Source: Entophlyctis helioformis (lineage: Eukaryota > Chytridiomycota > Chytridiomycetes > Chytridiales > Chytriomycetaceae). From it: a stretch of 23,444 bases of DNA. Below, one piece after another: positions 21,301-23,444 of the stretch (position 1 is its first letter; each line of letters starts with the position of its first letter). The position numbers were made by a program, and so were the translations under genes. Below the pieces are notes generated by a model. The model was not told where the DNA came from. It saw nothing but the letters and a program-made list of their open reading frames with translations, and did no database searches. Where the stretch lies: positions 1-23,444 of the forward strand of contig JAHLKH010000293.1 in the NCBI GenBank assembly GCA_025526915.1, given 5' to 3'.

Positions 21301-21504
21301 TGGTGGCGGTTGGACGGCTGAAGATGAAGCGCCGGTGCTGCTGGCTGCTGTCGGCTGATTGTGCACATCATGCTCGTCCTGGATGCATGGGTCGTCAGGC
21401 TGCACAGGCAGCTCGTGCTCATCGTGCTCATCTGCTCGTCCTGCTCGTCCTGCTCGTCCTGCTCGTTTCTGCTCGTCCTGTCGTCTGATCGTCGAGGTCG
21501 CCAT
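17801..21504 (-). CDS. Fanzor (eukaryotic TnpB-like RNA-guided RuvC nuclease), multi-exon
   Basis: Fanzors are TnpB homologues that cut DNA with a guide RNA and are spread by transposons. Coding runs right to left, with introns 19945-20008, 19477-19560, 19317-19380, 19190-19266, 18636-18735 and 18271-18372. The N-terminal part (21504 to about 20300) is Met/Ala-rich, then has a basic NLS-like GGRPKKRRGRK (about 20335-20370). The middle part includes RSEIVIFYELSKLAGTTNK and DEADKEVFEQVQANDAV. The core is KLSFYASQRLLNIVKANK, RFVRIVGIDWGERY (RuvC-I Asp, 19085-19087), YVLSSGMARAEHSLQRW, WDLRCHAYCTPFLNARKVKA, KDIPVVWAFGIDFTGQGGRH (RuvC-II-like strand), ENLTSQMC with PQC, then YECIPCKTVYHRDVLGATNI (second Cys pair and RuvC-III Asp). 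The stop is about 17801. The E-x2-TS-x2-C order fits Fanzor better than bacterial TnpB. About ten one-base breaks interrupt it (for example near 18233 and 18390). The start is uncertain: ATG 21504 overlaps the upstream coding region, and both may be one gene. Confidence 0.82.
18272..18315 (+). repeat. (GT)22 microsatellite at a Fanzor splice acceptor
   Basis: An uninterrupted GT dinucleotide run reads as (CA)n on the Fanzor strand. It forms the end of intron 18271-18372 right up to its CACAG acceptor, just after the CTGAC branch motif. Length polymorphism here would alter the branch-to-acceptor distance of the exon that encodes the zinc ribbon. Confidence 0.9.
18330..18351 (+). repeat. GATG tetranucleotide repeat
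   Basis: Five to six GATG units lie in the same Fanzor intron, on the donor side of the branch motif. Confidence 0.75.
19419..19445 (+). repeat. (CAT)n tract encoding poly-Asp in Fanzor
   Basis: A trinucleotide run, read on the minus strand as GAT codons, encodes an Asp-rich stretch (MPDDDDDDDDDGHDGHDH) in a small Fanzor exon (19476-19381). Confidence 0.8.
21425..21480 (-). repeat. GACGAGCAG-type tandem repeat at the gene junction
   Basis: Read on the minus strand, AGGACGAGC units repeat about four times and then degrade into GACGAGCACGATGAGCAC, which encodes DEHDEHELPV in the Fanzor frame. In different frames it gives GRA, TSR or DEQ repeats. It is the point where the upstream frame stops and the Fanzor frame continues, making an indel here likely. 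Confidence 0.6.
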
Positions 21505-23444
21505 GCATGTTGGGTTGCTTGGCAATCTTGGCAGTATCAAAGGCGCAGATCTTGAGAGCCGTGTCACTCTCGAGAGTCACCAAGCTGCCATAGCGAGGGA
21601 TTTTGTGTCGCTGCTGTGCGGGCCGGTGCCGTACATGTGCCAAACAATGATGCCCTGCTTGTGAACGCATCCACCTGACAAGAGCGTCGCGCTCTCGTCC
21701 TCATCAAAGTCCTCGGGTTGACATAGTAATACTGCGTCAGCTTGCCTTGGCTTGCCTCCAGGACACAGTACTCCAGAGGCAGAGGCGCGTCTGCATTCAG
21801 CTTGACCAGATCCGCGACCATGGCGCCGATCAAGGCAAGGGCAGCACGCCACAAGCCGGCCGTGAAATAGTAGACTGTGAGGGTGGTGTCGTGGCTGATT
21901 GAACTGGGTGTCTGCTCGGCGAGTGGTGTCTTGGTTTGGGGCCCAAAAAACTTGGTGTTTGCGAGATCGCATGACTGCATCTCCTGCATACCACACAAGT
22001 CAGCATCCACAAAGCCAAGCAAACAGAGCAGCATGCCGATCAAAACCCCATACCGCCATTTGACAATCTGCTCAGGCGGCTGTGTGCATTGCCTTTAGGT
22101 CTTGGCTGTCCTTTGGGATGGGTGGCCGCGGCAAGTGTCATGACTGGCATCGCAATCATGCGGCCGAGCTTTGCAAGCTTCTGACGAGTTGCCACTCGAC
22201 TGCCAGCAACCCATCTGTGGCATGACACACGTGTCAGCAAGCACATTCAAGGCACATGACATGCCATATGTCGCGTACGCCTTCTTCTTGCCAACAGTTC
22301 CGCCTTGCGAGCATGCAGGCCTGACTTCTTCTTGTTCTCTCTGATGATCTCCTGTAGTGTGGCCTTCTCTTTTTTCTTGGCACGCTCCTTTGTGTGCGCA
22401 GCCCGCTTGGCTGCCGTGAATTGGAATGGCGCCTGTGACGGTTGGATGCAGCATCAGGCGGCCATTCCAAGTGCACCAAACACAGCCACGATCGCCAATG
22501 GTGCACCAAACTCACCGTTGTCTCAGTGTCGGCAAGATCGCCAACGGGAAAGGTCTTGGAGCATGCCAGTGCTGCGAAGATGTTGTTGGACAACGTGGTG
22601 GCTTGGGCGGCGGTGGAGGAGGGCCAACCTGTGGAGTGGGATGGTGAGCAATCGCGCCAAATCATTCCATGCACATGCAGTCAGTGGAAGTCGAGACGCA
22701 CTGCACTTTGCTCAATGATGGACTGCAGCAGGGCGACGGCCTTTTGGCGCTGATTGATGAGTGTCGGCGGTTTGGCGTTTTCTGGATGTGGACCTATGGG
22801 GTGCTCCAGGAAATACAGCCAGGCTGAGGCCTTGTCGTGGATGCAGCGACATGGATCGGGTGCAAACTCGCGGTGGTCATCCTGCCGTGGTACTTCGACT
22901 TTCTGCGTCTCTGTGTCCAGTACTATGCATTCAACACAAATGGATCTGTGAGTGGATGGCTGTTGAATCATTTCAATGCAATCAACACCTACTGGGAGTG
23001 GATGTATGCCGGTGGGATGCGCCATGGCGGATTGGCAATCTTGTCCAGCTGCGTCTGCATTCTCATTGCTGCGTTCTGTCCAGAAGCAATGGATCAAGTC
23101 AGCCGCATTCAAAATCAGCAAATGCACGTGGTGCAAGAGCAACAGCATGCATTCAAGCCATGCAAACATACCAATGCGCGATAGATTGGCTCATCTGCTG
23201 GGAGGAGCTTAAAAATGCCATCTGCTCCAAGAAACTGCTCGCTGGCAATCTGCAGCAGCTGGGCACTTGCTGCTTTGCAGATGGCGCCAGGATGTCGCGA
23301 CGCGTGACAGCATCGTAGCTGCTCGCAAGGCGGTTGACTGTGCACCTGATGATGGTGTCGAGTGCCACATGGCAACCCTTCACCTCACTGAAGGCAGCAT
23401 CCAACCGCCTGCTGCCAACAGTGCTGCTGACAAGCTGCTCGACC
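21428..23444 (-). CDS. Unidentified seven-exon coding region, partial at right edge; may be the Fanzor N-terminus
   Basis: Coding enters at the right edge. Exons (minus strand) are 23444-23172, 23075-22993, 22945-22702, 22628-22516, 22432-22279, 22214-22054 and 21983-about 21428. All six introns have GT-AG ends and are 47-96 nt. Landmarks: RRLDAAFSEVKGCHVALDTI, QLLQIASEQFLGADGIFKLL, RMQTQLDKIANPPWRIPPAY, CVECIVLDTETQKVEVPRQD, NQRQKAVALLQSIIEQ, a Lys/Arg/Glu coiled-coil-like block (KERAKKKEKATLQEIIREN), RVATRQKLAKLGRMIAMPVM, DTTLTVYYFTAGLWRAALAL, PLEYCVLEASQGKLTQYYYV, and YGSLVTLESDTALKICAFDT. I recognise no family. A CVEC...CRC cysteine/histidine cluster is present. The frame ends at TGA 21425, inside a GACGAGCAG repeat whose other frame is the Fanzor ORF, and acidic DE/DEH repeats continue across. 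A single fused gene broken by one indel is therefore as likely as two genes. Confidence refers to coding status and strand. Confidence 0.62.

Noticed and set aside
22837..23184. Plus-strand 115-codon hydrophobic ORF resembling a membrane protein
   Set aside because: It reads straight across two minus-strand introns with good GT-AG signals. The minus-strand exons join in phase into a normal protein sequence, so the hydrophobic frame is likely chance.
17654..23444. Terminal inverted repeats and target-site duplications bounding a Fanzor transposon
   Set aside because: Short shared words (for example AATGGCGCC near 17699 and 22427) are no better than chance, and the right end probably lies outside the window.
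1..23444. tRNA or rRNA genes
   Set aside because: I saw no cloverleaf-like segment with the A/B box motifs and no rRNA-like conserved block on either strand.

Overview
The window is eukaryotic nuclear DNA, GC-rich and gene-dense. Its introns are short (about 47-160 nt, one probable 383 nt) with GT-AG ends. Donors are often GTGCGT, GTGAGT or GTAAGT, and a CTGAC-like branch motif usually lies 15-45 nt before the acceptor. The gene set includes a SCAR/WAVE subunit, a TUG/UBX protein, a COP1-type E3 ligase and a Fanzor nuclease. With many Ser/Gln/Asp homopolymers, this suits a zoosporic (chytrid-like) fungus or a related opisthokont. That placement is inference.

Layout, left to right. 1-122 (+): last 39 residues of an unidentified protein. 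178-634 (-): BRICK1/HSPC300, hidden among overlapping shadow ORFs. 695-3166 (+): TUG/ASPSCR1-like UBX protein, divergent from BRICK1 with 60 nt between the start codons. 3439-6744 (+): large low-complexity protein with a C-terminal helical segment. 6792-13606 (+): giant acidic F-box protein carrying about 24 tandem repeats (22 or 26 residues each), partly arranged as a 354-bp higher-order repeat. About 14028-17653 (+): COP1-like RING, coiled-coil and WD40 ubiquitin ligase. 17801-about 21504 (-): multi-exon Fanzor, the eukaryotic TnpB-like RNA-guided nuclease family, convergent with COP1. 21428->23444 (-): unidentified seven-exon coding region running off the right edge. It may be a separate gene or the N-terminal part of the Fanzor gene.

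The most interesting element is the Fanzor locus. It shows a GIDWG RuvC-I motif, a G-rich RuvC-II-like strand, an E-x2-TS-x2-C motif, a Cys2-Cys2 zinc ribbon, a YHRD RuvC-III motif and a basic nuclear-localisation-like stretch. A strong hairpin lies just beyond its stop codon.

Frame breaks are frequent in TUG, COP1, Fanzor and the right-edge gene, but nearly absent from 3.4-13.4 kb. Most are single-base and many fall in short homopolymers, while splice sites and conserved motifs stay intact. I read most of them as uncorrected assembly indels rather than pseudogenes. Several coding regions therefore have to be followed across frames, and exon boundaries are hand-placed. The only identified non-genic stretches over 300 nt are 13607-14027 and the long intron at 3617-3999.
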